64,000 bases of DNA from Undaria pinnatifida (Eukaryota; Sar; Phaeophyceae; Laminariales; Alariaceae). The notes under the pieces were generated by a model, which did not search any database, had not been told where the DNA came from, and saw only the letters and a program-made list of their open reading frames with translations. Location: positions 6,902,574 through 6,966,573 of the forward strand of contig JABAKD010000014.1 in the NCBI GenBank assembly GCA_012845835.1. Reading direction: 5' to 3'. Position numbers and translations under genes: made by a program. Of the stretch, positions 50,676 to 61,973 are shown in pieces (within the stretch, counting starts at the first letter, position 1; each line of letters begins with the position of its first letter).

Positions 50676-51013
50676 ACGCGTGCTACGATAGAGATGCACC
50701 ACTTTTTTTTTCTGGGGTTCCTCAATTCGGGAGCTTAACGCCTTTACAACCGGAAACCCTTTTGGGGGACAAAAGTACTTGAACTTAGTATGGGGAGGGA
50801 TTTTGGGGCTCTTGAGGGGCTGAGATCTCCCAAGAAAAGTGATTTGGAGTAAAATAGCACTGCTACCGGATGAAAAAATCCCATGGCCAAGGTACACTAA
50901 CGAGAGTAATGAGAAAAAAGGCCTATTTCCGACGATTTTGTGTTAATAAGGAGCCCCGTCATTGAGAAACCATTCATTTCAGACGAAAACTGATACCTCT
51001 GTCGTAGCACGCC
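50676..51013 (+). mobile_element. MITE family C, copy
   Basis: Ends ACGCGTGCTACGATAGAG and CTCTGTCGTAGCACGC. It has the same internal landmarks, including CGACGATTTTGTGTTAATAA and GCCCCGTCATTGAGAAACC. Confidence 0.75.
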
Positions 51014-51095
51014 ACTTGTCCCGAAATCCGTTTTTGGGAGAGGAATACAGTGCTCCCTTAACTGAGGAGCGCGCACCAGAAAAAAAAAAGTGTTT

Positions 51096-51405
51096 GACGC
51101 GTGCTACGATAATAGAGGTGTGCACCACTTTTTTACTAATACAACCCCTCAATTTGGGAGCTTGAGACCTCTCTGAGGCGAAAACTGATTTTTGGAGAAA
51201 AATCAAAACTGCTACAAGTACACGGCATGAAAAAAAAATTCATATGATGGCCTAGGGGTACACAACGAGAATCACGGCCAAAAAAAAAAAAAAATGGGGC
51301 CGTTTTTTTTTCGACGATTTTGGGTTAATTAAGGAGCCCCGTCATTGAGAAATCATTTCAGCCAAAAAAGGGTATACCTTGATACATCTATCGTAGCACG
51401 CGTCG
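51096..51405 (+). mobile_element. MITE family C, best-ended copy (310 bp)
   Basis: GACGCGTGCTACGAT at the left end and its exact reverse complement ATCGTAGCACGCGTC at the right end form 15-bp terminal inverted repeats. Inside are GTGCACCACTTTTTT, TCAATTTGGGAGCTTGA, CGACGATTTTGGGTTAAT and AAGGAGCCCCGTCATTGAG. It has no coding capacity. Confidence 0.8.
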
Positions 51406-51740
51406 GTGCAGAAGCTCTGTTATCGTACCATGCGTCCCTATTGGGAGGGCAGGTCTTGCGATCAATACTGTTATGCTTTTTCTATACCTGGTATATATAT
51501 ATCCTACGGCGGCGGAGATGGGGTAAAATAAACTCACCATACACTTCCAAAATATTTCCATACACATACATGATGTCGCCTGTTTCAAATGAAATGATTT
51601 GCGCACTTTCGCAATCTCCAGCGCCAGCTTGCCAGCGCGTGCCCTTCAGTTTCCGTGTGGTGGCTTGCCAGCGCGTGCCCTTCAGTTTCCGTGGTGGTGG
51701 TAGCGCCAGCGCCAGCCGTCCCTACCGGCGGTCACTGAAT

Positions 51741-52049
51741 TGACTGATTATACGATAGCCCCTCCCCCCCCGAAAAAAATATAGCGATTTTCTTCAACGA
51801 GCGCTTCATGACTGCTCGACACGAGGAAGGGTGCTATGAAAGAAAATATTTCCGTGTGTTTTTTCGTTTGCACAAGACTTGATCAAACGATGACGTCGGG
51901 GTGGCAAGGGGCAACGTATTCCAGGAGATACGGTGCCAGAAGCTGGTTCCAAAAGCGGCGATTTCGTTGTTAAATGGAAGTTGGGGGGAGGGGGGGGGGG
52001 GGTATGTGAATAGCCTGTGAACACAATGGTTGCCCGTAGAACGACTCCG
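51741..52049 (+). mobile_element. MITE family D, copy with insertion near the right end
   Basis: GACTGATTATACGATAGCCC on the left, GATGACGTCGGGGTGGCAAG in the centre, and CGTAGAACGACTCC on the right. About 31 extra bases separate the G run from the right terminal repeat. Confidence 0.72.
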
Positions 52050-52154
52050 TTACTACTCTATGGCGGTGCAAGCTACAGCAGCCCATTTGTTCTACGAGTA
52101 TGATGGGGTTAGAGAGCTTTTTTTTTGCCATTTTTTTCTTTACTGACTGGGGGA

Positions 52155-52393
52155 GGAGAGTCGCTCTACGGTGTAGCCCCCCCAACTTTTCTTGAACGAA
52201 AGCGCCGGTTCTGAAACCAGCTCCAACCGGCCGTATCTCCTGTCCAGAATAGGGTGCCATCGCCACCCCGACCGACGCCATCGTTCGACAGTCCTTTTCA
52301 AAAACAGGAGAACATATGTGTGAAGATAGCTTTCCATATTTTCCTCTTCCTCGTTTCGAGCAGCGCCATGAAACGCTCGATAAAGAAAATCGC

Positions 52394-52424
<31 letters not shown>

Positions 52425-52440
52425 TCGTAGAATCGACTGG
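52155..52440 (-). mobile_element. MITE family D, inverted copy
   Basis: The - strand has CCAGTCGATTCTACGATAC, a long C run, GCGATTTTCTTTATCGAGCG, GGTCGGGGTGGCGATGG, GACAGGAGATACGGCCGG and AAAGTTGGGGGGG. It faces the 51741 copy about 100 bases away. Confidence 0.72.
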
Positions 52441-52684
52441 TCAGGAACTAGTTAAGACGCACGCTACAGCAGAGTAGTGCACCACTTTTTCCGTGAGGCT
52501 TCTTATCTGAGGACCTCCGTAGGTACCGTATGTGACGGTGTATAGCACACCCCCTTGGACGAGTTTCGTATTCCGATTTCTCGACGACCGGTAGAGTCTA
52601 AACGACGAGCGACCTGTCGTCTATGGAAAGATCTGGACGACATCCTCCCAAAGCCGCCACCGTTCTTCTTCGCGCCGCGCTGGT

Positions 52685-52815
52685 TTCGGAGGAATTGGCT
52701 CAGTATTTCATCCCGGGGGGGGATCTTATCCCAGGGGGAATGTTATCCCAGGGAGGGTGTTATCCCAGGGGGGATGTTATCCCAGTGGGGGTGTTATCCC
52801 AGGGGGGGTGGTTAC
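52685..52815 (+). repeat. 18-19-bp minisatellite (TTATCCCAGGGGGGATG)n
   Basis: Six units with variable G runs, TTATCCCAGGG.GG.TG. Confidence 0.82.
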
Positions 52816-53271
52816 ACACTAACGCTAACACTGTCATATGCCGTATATCACTCTCTCAAAAACGGAGTTGGGCGGGGAGAAAAGGCTCTAAGATCCGATG
52901 GGCAATATCATGGCCGAGGTGTATGACAACTAACACTAACATTGCTGAAAAAACAACGAAATTCCGACGAATTTTGGAAAAAGTGAGCCCAGTCGTTCAG
53001 AACACTGCTCAGCCCAAAAGTGGTCTACCTCGACACCTCTATTGTAGCATTCCTAATCTCATTGGCATGCCATGCGTATAGTCCTTCGACGGCCGGCCAC
53101 CATGCGTGTAGTCCTTGGACGGCCGGCCGGTAGCCCGGGGTGTTTCGAGTCGGCCGATGCCGCATGAATACTCACACACCACACCCGCGTAAACTCCACG
53201 CGGGTTTCTCTTAGGGTCGTGACCGGACTCGGGTCGGGCGATAGGCGGGTGTCAAACTCTTGCGAGGGGTC

Positions 53272-53668
53272 ACGTGACGCTTGCTGAAAATAGAGGTACA
53301 GCACTTCATTAGCGATATGTACATATTTTTTTAATTTATGGCGGGGGGCTCCTTAACCCCTTTTAGAGCCTCGAAAACCCCTGTCCCTATCCTAATTCCA
53401 ACTGTTTTTGGTCCCAAAAGCGGGTTCCCAGTCGTAAAGGCGAAAACCCATAATGGCAGAAGAGGACTGATTTTTTTACCTTTGTTTTGCAATAAAAATA
53501 TTATATTCATGTATGTGATATACCTAGGCCATCGGGTATCGTAGCACTTTCCGTTCACTCGAGAAAGTCAGTTTTCTTTGGTGAGGTCAAAAAAAGTTAG
53601 AGTTCACTCACGTACGGAGCTCCTCAGCAAAAAATGTGGTGCACCACACCTCTGCCGTAGCATGCATG
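53272..53668 (+). repeat. MITE family C, diverged copy
   Basis: Left end GACGCTTGCTGAAAATAGAG, right end CCTCTGCCGTAGCATGCATG, with TCCTTAACCCCTTTTAGAGC and TACCTAGGCCATCGGGTATC inside. Confidence 0.5.
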
Positions 53669-53762
53669 GAGTAAAAAACAGTAAAAAACAGTAAAAAACA
53701 GTCAAAAACAGTCAAAAACAGCCAAAACAATCAAAAACAGTCAAAAACAGTCATAAAGAGGT
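53660..53762 (+). repeat. 10-bp minisatellite (CAGTMAAAAA)n
   Basis: About nine units of CAGTAAAAAA or CAGTCAAAAA lie directly before the (GGGTC)n array. Confidence 0.85.
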
Positions 53763-54100
53763 ATTCGAAATCTCACGGGTCTTGTCGGGTCGGGTCATCA
53801 GGTTTTCCAAATCTCACGGGTCGGGTCGGGTCGGGTCGGATCGGGTCGGGTCGGGTCGGGTCGGGTCGGGTCGGGTCGGGTCGGGTCGGGTCGGGTCGGG
53901 TCGGGTCGGGTCGGGTCGGGTCGGGTCGGGTCGGGTCGGGTCGGGTCGGGTCGGGTCGGGTCGGGTCGGGTCGGGTCGGGTCGGGTCGGGTCGGGTCGGG
54001 TCGGGTCGGGTCGGGTCGGGTCGGGTCGGGTCGGGTCGGGGTCTGATAGTCATCTGACCCAACACGAACCACGAGAAGTGATCCGACCCGTGAAGGCCCT
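53755..54100 (+). repeat. (GGGTC)n array with flanking element
   Basis: More than 40 units of GGGTC in 53819-54042. The flanks AATCTCACGGGTC on the left and GACCCGTGAAGGCCCTGG on the right recur at the shorter array 46480-46790, where GCGAAAAGCCCTGGTT ends the block, and at 1638-1672. Confidence 0.85.
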
Positions 54101-54244
54101 GGTAAAATCAGGTTCGTCACTTTTTCTCATTGTTAAAAGTCGTCCCCCAATTGTTATTTTTTTTTAACTCTCAATCAACTATCAAACGAGAGGCAACTCT
54201 CCTATTGTTGCATTATCGGTGAAGAAAAAAAAACGAATGCCTAC

Positions 54245-54350
54245 CTTATTAGTCAATCTCTATCCTGCATGTCGGCCCAGACCCAACCCGACCCCAACCA
54301 TAACCCTACCCCTAACCTTAACCCCAACCCCTTGGAGGGCTCGAGGTCGA
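54245..54350 (+). repeat. Degenerate telomere-like stretch
   Basis: CCCTACCCCTAACCTTAACC and nearby ACCCAACCCGACCCC resemble decayed CCCTAA repeats. A similar stretch is at 32508-32545. The array is too short and irregular to call a true interstitial telomere. Confidence 0.4.
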
Positions 54351-54984
54351 CAAGGGCGATCCCATGGCTCCGCCGCGTGTTTCGAAGGCATTTTTCCAAG
54401 AACAATCGGCCGGCTGAAGGGCGGGCATCAACCAAGCAGACACAGTGCGTTGAGCCATTTGTTTTGCGCACCAATAATGCAAATAGGTGGGCTGTCCAAC
54501 CGGGACGGAATACGTTTTTTTGGCTGCTTGACAAAATGGGGTATACCTCGCGTGCGTTTGAACAAAATACGGTACCCTATTTTTCGTGGCGGGGCGCGCC
54601 AGCGTACGCCGGCTAAACGCCTCCAATTCGCGCGTTCTGGCGCCTCCTCCCCACGCGCATGGTGTGTGGGCAGCACGCCAAACCCTTTCCCCGTCCTTCG
54701 ACACCCCAAAGCAGGGTAAATACGGGCGTGAAAAACTCCTCTCCACAGACCACTCCATTCTTCTCGTAAGCTACCGGGGGGTACATACTCCCTTCTCTGG
54801 TAAGAAAAATTGTTGACCGCCCCTTTTTGTTCACAGTAAACCCCTTTTCGCCAAGAACCCCTTTTCGTTCAGTGGACCAGTCCTCATCCGTGGCAGAGAT
54901 GAAAAAGGGCACACCCAAATATCTCCCCAACCGCGCTCGAAAGATCCTGCAATCAGTACTGGTATTCGGCAATCGGTATTCCGC

Positions 54985-55490
54985 ACGCCACGTGCCAGTA
55001 GAGATGCACTACTTTTGTTTCCGTGGCTCCTAACCTATTGAGGAGGTCTATACTGTACGTCATACAAGAACTGAGTTCGGGAGAAAACAACATCAGTGGT
55101 GTACCCATAGTAGATATTAGACCATCCAGTTTAAGACCATAGCAAAGATAAGACCAAGTAAATCGGTCTGTCACGAAGAAGAAACCACTTGGAATTAGTC
55201 ACACAGGATTTTTGTTTGCAGTGGTAAAATATAAGACCACAGCAGAGATAACACCACCTAACTAAGCCCAACTAAGTTGGCTTGTCACGGAGTGGTCTTA
55301 AACCGGGTATATCACTGTAGTACTATCCGATGAAAAATCCCACGGCCTACACTATGTGTACGACGAAAAATGATATCTATTTGAAAAAATGGAACTTCTG
55401 ACGATTTTGGGTTAAGGAGCCCTGCCATTCAGAAAACAATTTTGCCTTCAAAAGGCGTACCATATGCCTCTATCGTGGCACGCGTCTGTG
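54985..55490 (+). repeat. MITE family C copy split by a nested element
   Basis: Left end CACGTGCCAGTAGAGATGC and right end ATGCCTCTATCGTGGCACGC, with GACGATTTTGGGTTAAGGAG and CCCTGCCATTCAG near the right end. A second small element at 55108-55320 interrupts it. Confidence 0.5.
55108..55320. mobile_element. Nested MITE with GTTTAAGACCA-type ends
   Basis: Left end ATAGTAGATATTAGACCATC then CAGTTTAAGACCA; right end TGGTCTTAAACCGGGTATAT then CACTGTAG. The ends are imperfect inverted repeats. AAGACCA.AGCA.AGATAA occurs on both sides of the centre. No coding sequence. Confidence 0.55.
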
Positions 55491-55689
55491 TCATGCGACT
55501 GCACTTCTGCTTGCTGCCGGTAACCCGGTGGTCGCTGGCGAGCGTCCGCGCTTGAGACAAAACGACTCGTTCGGCTGCAGTCCTCATCTCTTCGTGGGGC
55601 AGGGGCCAAGAATTCTCCCACCTTCAGGAAATCCACCTGGAGAAACTGTGCGGCAATGCAAATCACAGTTTCGCACTATTAGCATTCGT

Positions 55690-55781
55690 CTAATTAACTG
55701 CAAGTAGTAGTAACTACTAGTAGTAGCAGCAGTAGTAAAAGTAGCAGCAGCAGTAGTAGTAGGAGTAGTAGTAGAGTAGTG

Positions 55782-55851
<70 letters not shown>

Positions 55852-55885
55852 AAGTAATAGTAGTAGTAGCAGTAGTAGTAGTAAG
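55690..55885 (+). repeat. (AGT)n/(AGC)n trinucleotide tract
   Basis: AGTAGTAGT with AGC and GAG variants over nearly 200 bases. A shorter (AGT)n tract is at 6212-6275. Confidence 0.85.
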
Positions 55886-55959
55886 GAGGGAGCAGAGCAA
55901 GCACCTTAGGAGATACATTGACAGTAGATGGAAGGAGTAAGGGTGGGATAGATAGGCGG

Positions 55960-56235
55960 AGGGAGGGGGGGGGGGAAGGGGGGGAGGGAGGGAGGGAGGG
56001 AGGGAGGGAGGGAGGGAGGGAGGGAGGGAGGGAGGGAGGGAGGGAGGGAGGGAGGGAGGGAGGGAGGGAGGGAGGGAGGGAGGGAGGGAGGGAGGGAGGG
56101 AGGGAGGGAGGGAGGGAGGGGGGGAGGGAGGGAGGGAGGGGGGGAGGGAGGGAGGGAGGGAGGGGGGGAGGGAGGGGGGGAGGGAGGGAGGGAGGGAGGG
56201 AGGGAGGGAGGGAGGGAGGGAGGGAGGGAAGGAGG
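55960..56235 (+). repeat. (GGGA)n tetranucleotide tract
   Basis: Nearly pure GGGA over about 270 bases with occasional extra G. It directly follows the (AGT)n tract, so the two form about 540 bases of low complexity. Confidence 0.88.
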
Positions 56236-56399
56236 GGAAGGAAGCAGAGGGGTGGGGAGGAGGGAGCCAGGGGGGGGGGCGGGGGGGGTGGGGAGGAGGG
56301 AGGCAGAGATAAGGAGGGATGGAGGGTCAACACGCTATTACCATACATTATTTATGTAGGTTTTAGGGGGCGGGAAAGGCCTCCCCTTGACTCGATCGG

Positions 56400-57240
56400 C
56401 CTTTAGTTCTTGCGTCCAACAAGCGTGTTTGTTTTGTGTGCGAAACGAAAATCGTTTGGGGTTTTCTACAAACTCCAGGCCTTTTTTTTTCACCAAATGC
56501 TGGGTATCGACCGTCTCGACTATACCAGGATATATTACATTAGTCGAATTCACAGGTGCGACATATATATTGCGATGACTTTTTTGTGAAGTCGAGGTCC
56601 CTCTACAGTGCTGTGCATTGCCAGACGACAACACCCGCACTAAAGTGGGACCCCGAGCTATCCCGGGTTAGTGCGGTATAGCATAGTACTCTGTAGGACG
56701 AGGTAACCTGTCATGTCACGCCATGTTCACCGCACTAAACTGGGATCTCGCACTAAAGGGTGCAGTACCGCGCTACCGCGGGAGTGCACCTCTTCTTCTG
56801 TGTACCTACGTTGGTTTGCCTTTTCGATTGCTTTCACGGCAAAGAACCAACCAAGCAGTTAGCAGTACTACATATACTGCTGTAGTACCTTTGGATCATC
56901 GTATACTTTCGAAGCAGTACGTAAGTACTTGTCGTGGTTCCTCTATAGCCAGCCCCGATTGAGCAGTGTCGCTCGCCCGCTACTACTACAGCGCCTGTGA
57001 AGCCGGCTGGCAGATATGGGAGTGGCCCACCCAGTGAGTGGCGGAGTCACTCCACGCCTGGGGTGCAGCAGAACTTTCTCGCAGCATCTCCTAATATCAC
57101 ATGATGAGCTCAATAAATGTCTCACGCCCGAAACACGATGACTTCGAGTGCAAGATTCATTCGTTCGCATACCGCGACCAATATTTCTACGTGTGCCACA
57201 AGTAGTAGTAGTGTTCAAACAAAGGAAAATACTCGTAAAA
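56400..57240. other. No gene recognised
   Basis: Short frames only. CCCGCACTAAAGTGGGACCC at 56633 and CGCACTAAACTGGGATCTC at 56731 are a local direct repeat. No element ends were found. Confidence 0.4.
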
Positions 57241-57455
57241 TTATCATGCTAATGTTGAGATATTAATTAGTGGGGTATTTCGTACTCCGTGTGACCTCTT
57301 GCAAAAGGTTAACCCATGGCTTACCCAAACAAAGCCTTATGAACACTCTCCCCCCCTGAAACGGCGGGATACCAGGTCGGCCGGATATACCGGCTGAGCT
57401 GTCAATATATCCAAACCGTTTCATTTCCTGGATATACCAGGGAGAGTACTTGTCA
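57240..57455 (-). repeat. tRNA-derived repeat with leader, - strand copy
   Basis: Reverse complement of the 63380-63575 block: TGGATATACCGGCTGAGC-type leader, CCGTTTCAGGGGGGGAG, AAGGCTTTGTTTGGGTAAGC, TTGCAAGAGGTCACACGG and AATACCCCACTAATTAATAT. It lacks the T arm. Confidence 0.65.
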
Positions 57456-57482
57456 AGTTCAACATGGGGAAAGTCTTGAAAT

Positions 57483-58830
57483 TCTATTACTATAAAATTA
57501 AAATACACTCCAGCTGTGAGATCGAAGATTTTGTCGAAACTCGTCTTTGCAAGCTGTGTGTGATACTCCGATCGCGCGTATTACGGGTTGTGTGTCCTCA
57601 TTAAGGAAATAGGTCGGCGACTCCCCTTGCAACTACAGCGTAGCTATCAGGGTCAACAGGGTGACGTTAGTCAGTCTGTGCGCGGAAACTATAAAACCTG
57701 TTTCTGAGGGGGACAAAATCTGACAGCTGTGGAAGGAAATGTTTCAATTTATCAAGTGAATCCTGTAAGTCGAATAACCGGTGAAGGGAGGGCGGAGTTT
57801 TGAAGGACGTGGGGGCCTGATTTTGATCAAAAGGGGGCGGGAGGGGGGGAAGGGGGGGGAGGGGACGGGTGGGGCAGGTCAATTTGTGCGTGGAAACTAC
57901 AAATCCTTCTTGTTGGGGAGGGGGAGAGAATGTGGCGGGGGGAGCGGGGGGTGGGGGGGGAGGGCTTTAGGTCGCATAGATGTAGGGGTTTGCTATACGC
58001 GTGGTGCTAGGTCTAGGCGATGGTGCGGGTGGTGGGGAAGGAGGGGGCGTTGGGGGCGGGGGGGGTTGGGAATTGCAGCAGCGGCATGGAGGGCTCTAAA
58101 AAGATAATGAGGCGATATCCCGGGCGTGGAAGTGTTTATTACTCTGGCGGATTTCGATATTAGGTGGGGCGTGTAAGCAAGAGAGAGCGAGGAAAAAAAA
58201 AAGGCCGGGGGGGGGAGGGGGGCGGGGGGGGGAAGGGTTTTCAAGAGGTTTAGGTCACATAAAAAAGTACACTCCAGCTATGAGATAAGGATTTGGTCGA
58301 CACTGATCTTCGCAACATTGTGTGTGATCCTCCGATCGCGCGTATTAATAATATAAGTAGGGGCTTGCTATACGCGCGGTGCTGGGTCTAGGCGATCGTG
58401 CGGGGTGTGGGGAAGGAGGGGGAGTTGGGGGGGGGAGGGGGGATGAATGTAAGCTACATCATGGATGGCTAGAAAGACAATGACGTTATATCAATTGCTT
58501 AGAAGTGTTTATTACTCTGGCCGATTTCGATTTTAAGTGGGGATTTTGAACGAACTGGGCGGGGAACGAAAGGGGGGGGAGAGGGCGGAGATGAGTTGGA
58601 GCTGCGGCATGGATGGCTAAATGGATAATTAGATGATATCAGCTGGCTGGTAGTGTTTACTACTCTGGTAGATTTTGATTTCAGGTGGGGCGTTCAAACA
58701 AGAGGGATCAGGGGGGGGGGGGGCATTTCAATATGTGCGCGGAAACTATAAGTTCTTAAAGGGAACAAATCTGACGGTTGTAGCAAGAAGACACCCCTTT
58801 ATATCACCCGCCTGGTAATGTTTATTATTC
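57483..58830 (+). repeat. Composite 1.3-kb repeat, copy 2
   Basis: Matches 16886-18210 unit by unit, including CTATACGCGTGGTGCTAGG, GCGATGGTGCGGGTGGTGG and the closing ATATCACCCGCCTGGTAATG. Lengths of the G runs differ. Confidence 0.8.
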
Positions 58831-59024
58831 TAGAAGGTTTGGTGTTACATGTAGTATGCAACCCAGTTCTTAGGTGTAGTAAACAACGTGTTAAAAGCTT
58901 CATAATTTGTTATTGTACATGGATCGAAAGATTTCAATCGATAGGTACAATCTTGCAGATACCATTATTTTCTGACATCGCTAATTATAAGAAATATATA
59001 CATATTGCCAAATACAACAGGCGA

Positions 59025-59625
59025 GGTGATGTGGTCATGCAATGTCCTCGCCATTGAGAACGAAAAGGAGAAATGCGAATCGCTATTGTTTTGAAAGGAA
59101 CGCTTAGTGCACGCGCGCTCAGTTACGTTACTTCGTTAGTCATACTTCGCTTGGCATAGGTTGGGAGGCGATCATGCAGACGGTATATACGGAATACCCT
59201 ACGTAATAAGTTGGTAGTGCGGTTTACCGTAATTTTAACATGTCTGTCTGTACCTCCTTATCACATTATTATTGTCTCACATATACGATTTTACGATTAT
59301 GGTTTTTACCGTGCCGATGTGGGGCTCTGAGGTCGCCAACTCTAAGACAGAGATACATCTTACAAAGGCTCCAAGCGAGGTGACGTAGGCATGCGATGTC
59401 ACCATTATTGAACGCGAGGGTGACTTTACTTCGTTAGGCATATGCTACTGCGTTTGGTGGAGGTTGTCAGGCGATCATGCAAACCGCCGGAGGCACGAAA
59501 TACTCTGCGTAATAGGTTGGTAGTGTGGTCTACCGCAGTGTTAACATATCTGCCTACTTCTTTTTCACATTGTTATTATCTAGTGTACGATTATACGCCC
59601 TGTTTTCTCCCCACTGTCGTCGAAG
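59025..59625 (+). repeat. Tandem duplication, period about 350 bp
   Basis: GCGAGGTGATGTGGTCATGC and GCGAGGTGACGTAGGCATGC, then AGGCGATCATGCAGACGG and AGGCGATCATGCAAACCG, then GTTGGTAGTG.GGT.TACCG. Adjacent open frames are short and unassigned. Confidence 0.7.
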
Positions 59626-59715
59626 ATGTTGTGGTCCTGTAGATGTCGCGTCCATGTTTGGTGCTCTTGTTAGTGGTGCTCATGAAAACATGCCCTAGCG
59701 TGTAGTAGACGATCG

Positions 59716-60060
59716 TTGAGTGGTGTTCCTTTCCTTTACATCAAGCCAGGTAGTATATGTCAACGAAACCGCTTGCTTGAAAACGACAAAATAAAATTCC
59801 TCACGCACCTGATACAGAGGAGACGCGGCCCGAAGCTTGTTCATTATACCGACGGCCAGGAACAGGTTATCGAGCAGCGCACTTCATTTTTACTACCGCT
59901 CCTCATTCCACCTAAAACACTACGGGCATGCGTTGGACCCAGCTCGCTGATGCCCAAAACCAATTGCAAAAGAGGTGATGTGGTGGGCGAATGCTATAAT
60001 GATGGGCGCTGCTACGAATACCCCGTCTCTTTTTCTGTTTGTTCTTGCGTTCTTGATTAA
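59716..60060 (+). CDS. Unassigned open frame
   Basis: A 114-codon frame of balanced composition (LLENDKIKFLTHLIQRRRGP, then a Cys-rich tail) between a tandem duplication and a satellite. No domain is recognised. Confidence 0.22.
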   Translation: MSGVPFLYIKPGSICQRNRLLENDKIKFLTHLIQRRRGPKLVHYTDGQEQVIEQRTSFLLPLLIPPKTLRACVGPSSLMPKTNCKRGDVVGECYNDGRCYEYPVSFSVCSCVLD

Positions 60061-60204
60061 CCTGTTATTTGGCAACGAGCAGTTTCGACGTACTTTAGGT
60101 GTGTGTAAACACTATATGTAGACTATGCGATGTTTCTGAGTCGTAGGGACCTCAATTTGGAATCCAGGGTACATCTGTTCTATCTTTTGACTGGGTTTCG
60201 TATG

Positions 60205-60810
60205 TAGACGTGTATGTGGTTTAGTGTGTGGGCATTCTTGGTTGATGCCCTAGACTTCGTTATCGTGTCGGTTCAGAGTGGTGTTTTCGAATGCATATTC
60301 TTTTTCGTCCGCGTGGTTATTGCTACACGTGTATGTTTTGGCTGATGTTCTAGACTTCGTTATCGTGTTGTTCCAGAATGGTGTTCTCAAATACATATTA
60401 TTTGTGTCCGCGTGGATGTTGCTACACGTGTATGTTTTAGTTGATGTTCTAGACTTCGTTATCGTGTTGTTTCAGAGTGGTGTTTTTGAACACGTACTTC
60501 GAAGTATTATTTTGTGTCTGCGTGGTTGTTGCTATACGCGTATGTTTTGGGTGATGTTCTAGACTTCGTTATCGTGTTGTTTCAGTATGGTGCTCTCAAA
60601 TACATATTATTTGTGTCCGCGTGGATGTTGCCACACGTGCATGTTTTGGTTGATGTTCTACGCTTCGTTATCGTGTTGTTTCAGAGTGGTGTTTTTGAAC
60701 ACGTATTGTTTTGTGTTCGCGTGGTTGTTGCTGTACGTGTATGTTTTGGTTGATGTTCTAGACTTCGTTATCGCGATGTTTCAGAGTGGTTTATCAAACA
60801 CATATTAGTT
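60205..60810 (+). repeat. 100-bp satellite, six units
   Basis: CTAGACTTCGTTATCGTG recurs at 60250, 60350, 60449, 60559, 60658 (variant) and 60758, giving periods of 100, 99, 110, 99 and 100 bases. The 110-base unit has an extra ACTTCGAAGTA palindrome at about 60495. One frame reads VLDFVIVLFQ.GV in several units, but no complete gene is evident. Confidence 0.88.
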
Positions 60811-60814
60811 TACA

Positions 60815-61500
60815 GTGGTTGGGGAGGGTGGCCTGTTGTGCATATCCGCAAAAAGTATTGATGTACGCCGAGAAAACTGCTTCGGGCGGTTTAAAACGAA
60901 GTTGCGAGGCACGTTTGGGAATTTCAACGTTCCCCCTCATGAGTTTTGTCAAGTGTGGTTAAATGCATATTTATCCCTGGAGAGATATAAACATGCAACA
61001 ATCAACCTTGACAACTATGGGTTGTAGTGGTATCATAATACACTTATAATACCGTTATTGTTCATAGTTTGACTATTATTCATTATTTTGCTACACTTTC
61101 TGGGTTGAATAGAAATACTTCGCGAGGCTAGGGTTGAAGCCTTGAAATGAAAGTTTACAAGAAGGTTTCGTATATGTGATTAGCCTGCTTATTGAGTACT
61201 TTCTTGTGGACGAAGTAGTGGGAGGTTTAACGCGACAGATATTGCAGTGTTGTATCATACTTTTCATGTGTGTAAACCTGTGGCATGTTTCTTTGCGGCC
61301 AGGGAGGGGGGTGGTGGGGTAGTGGGGGGGGGAGAAAATGAGTTTAAACCTGTGGCATAGTTATGTTCAATCAGCTAGGAAGGGAGGGAGGGGCGCGGGG
61401 GGGGGAAATCCGGTGCTTTGTCTCTTGTCTATCTACTGGTTCCGAATTTCCAACCAATTGAACGGCTACATTAGCCTTGCGTAGCAGTGTGAAGTTTGAT
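60815..61500. other. No gene recognised
   Basis: AT-rich sequence after the satellite, with two related G-rich pieces near 61305-61350 and 61380-61415, each preceded by AAACCTGTGGCAT. Confidence 0.4.
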
Positions 61501-61716
61501 AACATATTTTTAACCTAAGGTGGGGGGGGGGGGTAAGTGAGTTTGTGGTGAGGGTATACAAGTTCGCAGCATTATACTATACTTCTTGTATGTGTGGACG
61601 CATGTGGCATATTTCTGTTTATTGGGTAGCGAGGGGAAAAAGAGAAAGGGGGAGGCGGGGACCAAGGGGGAGGGGGGAACAAAGGGGGGTAAAAAGGGGG
61701 GGGGGAGGGGCTGGGG

Positions 61717-61758
<42 letters not shown>

Positions 61759-61973
61759 GGAAGCGGGTTTTCCCCCGCCTCCCTTTGGGTTGCTTGCCTT
61801 TATCGTTTTCATCTAATAGTTCCGAAACGTCTCACACTTTATTGACTTTTTCAGCCTTTGTAGCATTTCATTTTGTATCATATATAAAACCACTCTTCAT
61901 ACGTCACGATAGTATATCCGTAAGGGACTCGAACAAATTTCAAGGGGGGCATAATAAAGCATACTCGGGTGTA

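Noticed and set aside
53773-54120. Frames reading (RPDPT)n or (GRVGS)n
   Set aside because: They are translations of the (GGGTC)n array.
54245-54345. Interstitial telomere
   Set aside because: CCCTAA-like motifs are few and irregular, and the surrounding sequence is generally C-rich.
55584-56406. 254-codon Ser/Pro/Leu frame and 162-codon Gly/Arg/Glu frame
   Set aside because: They are translations of the (AGT)n and (GGGA)n tracts.
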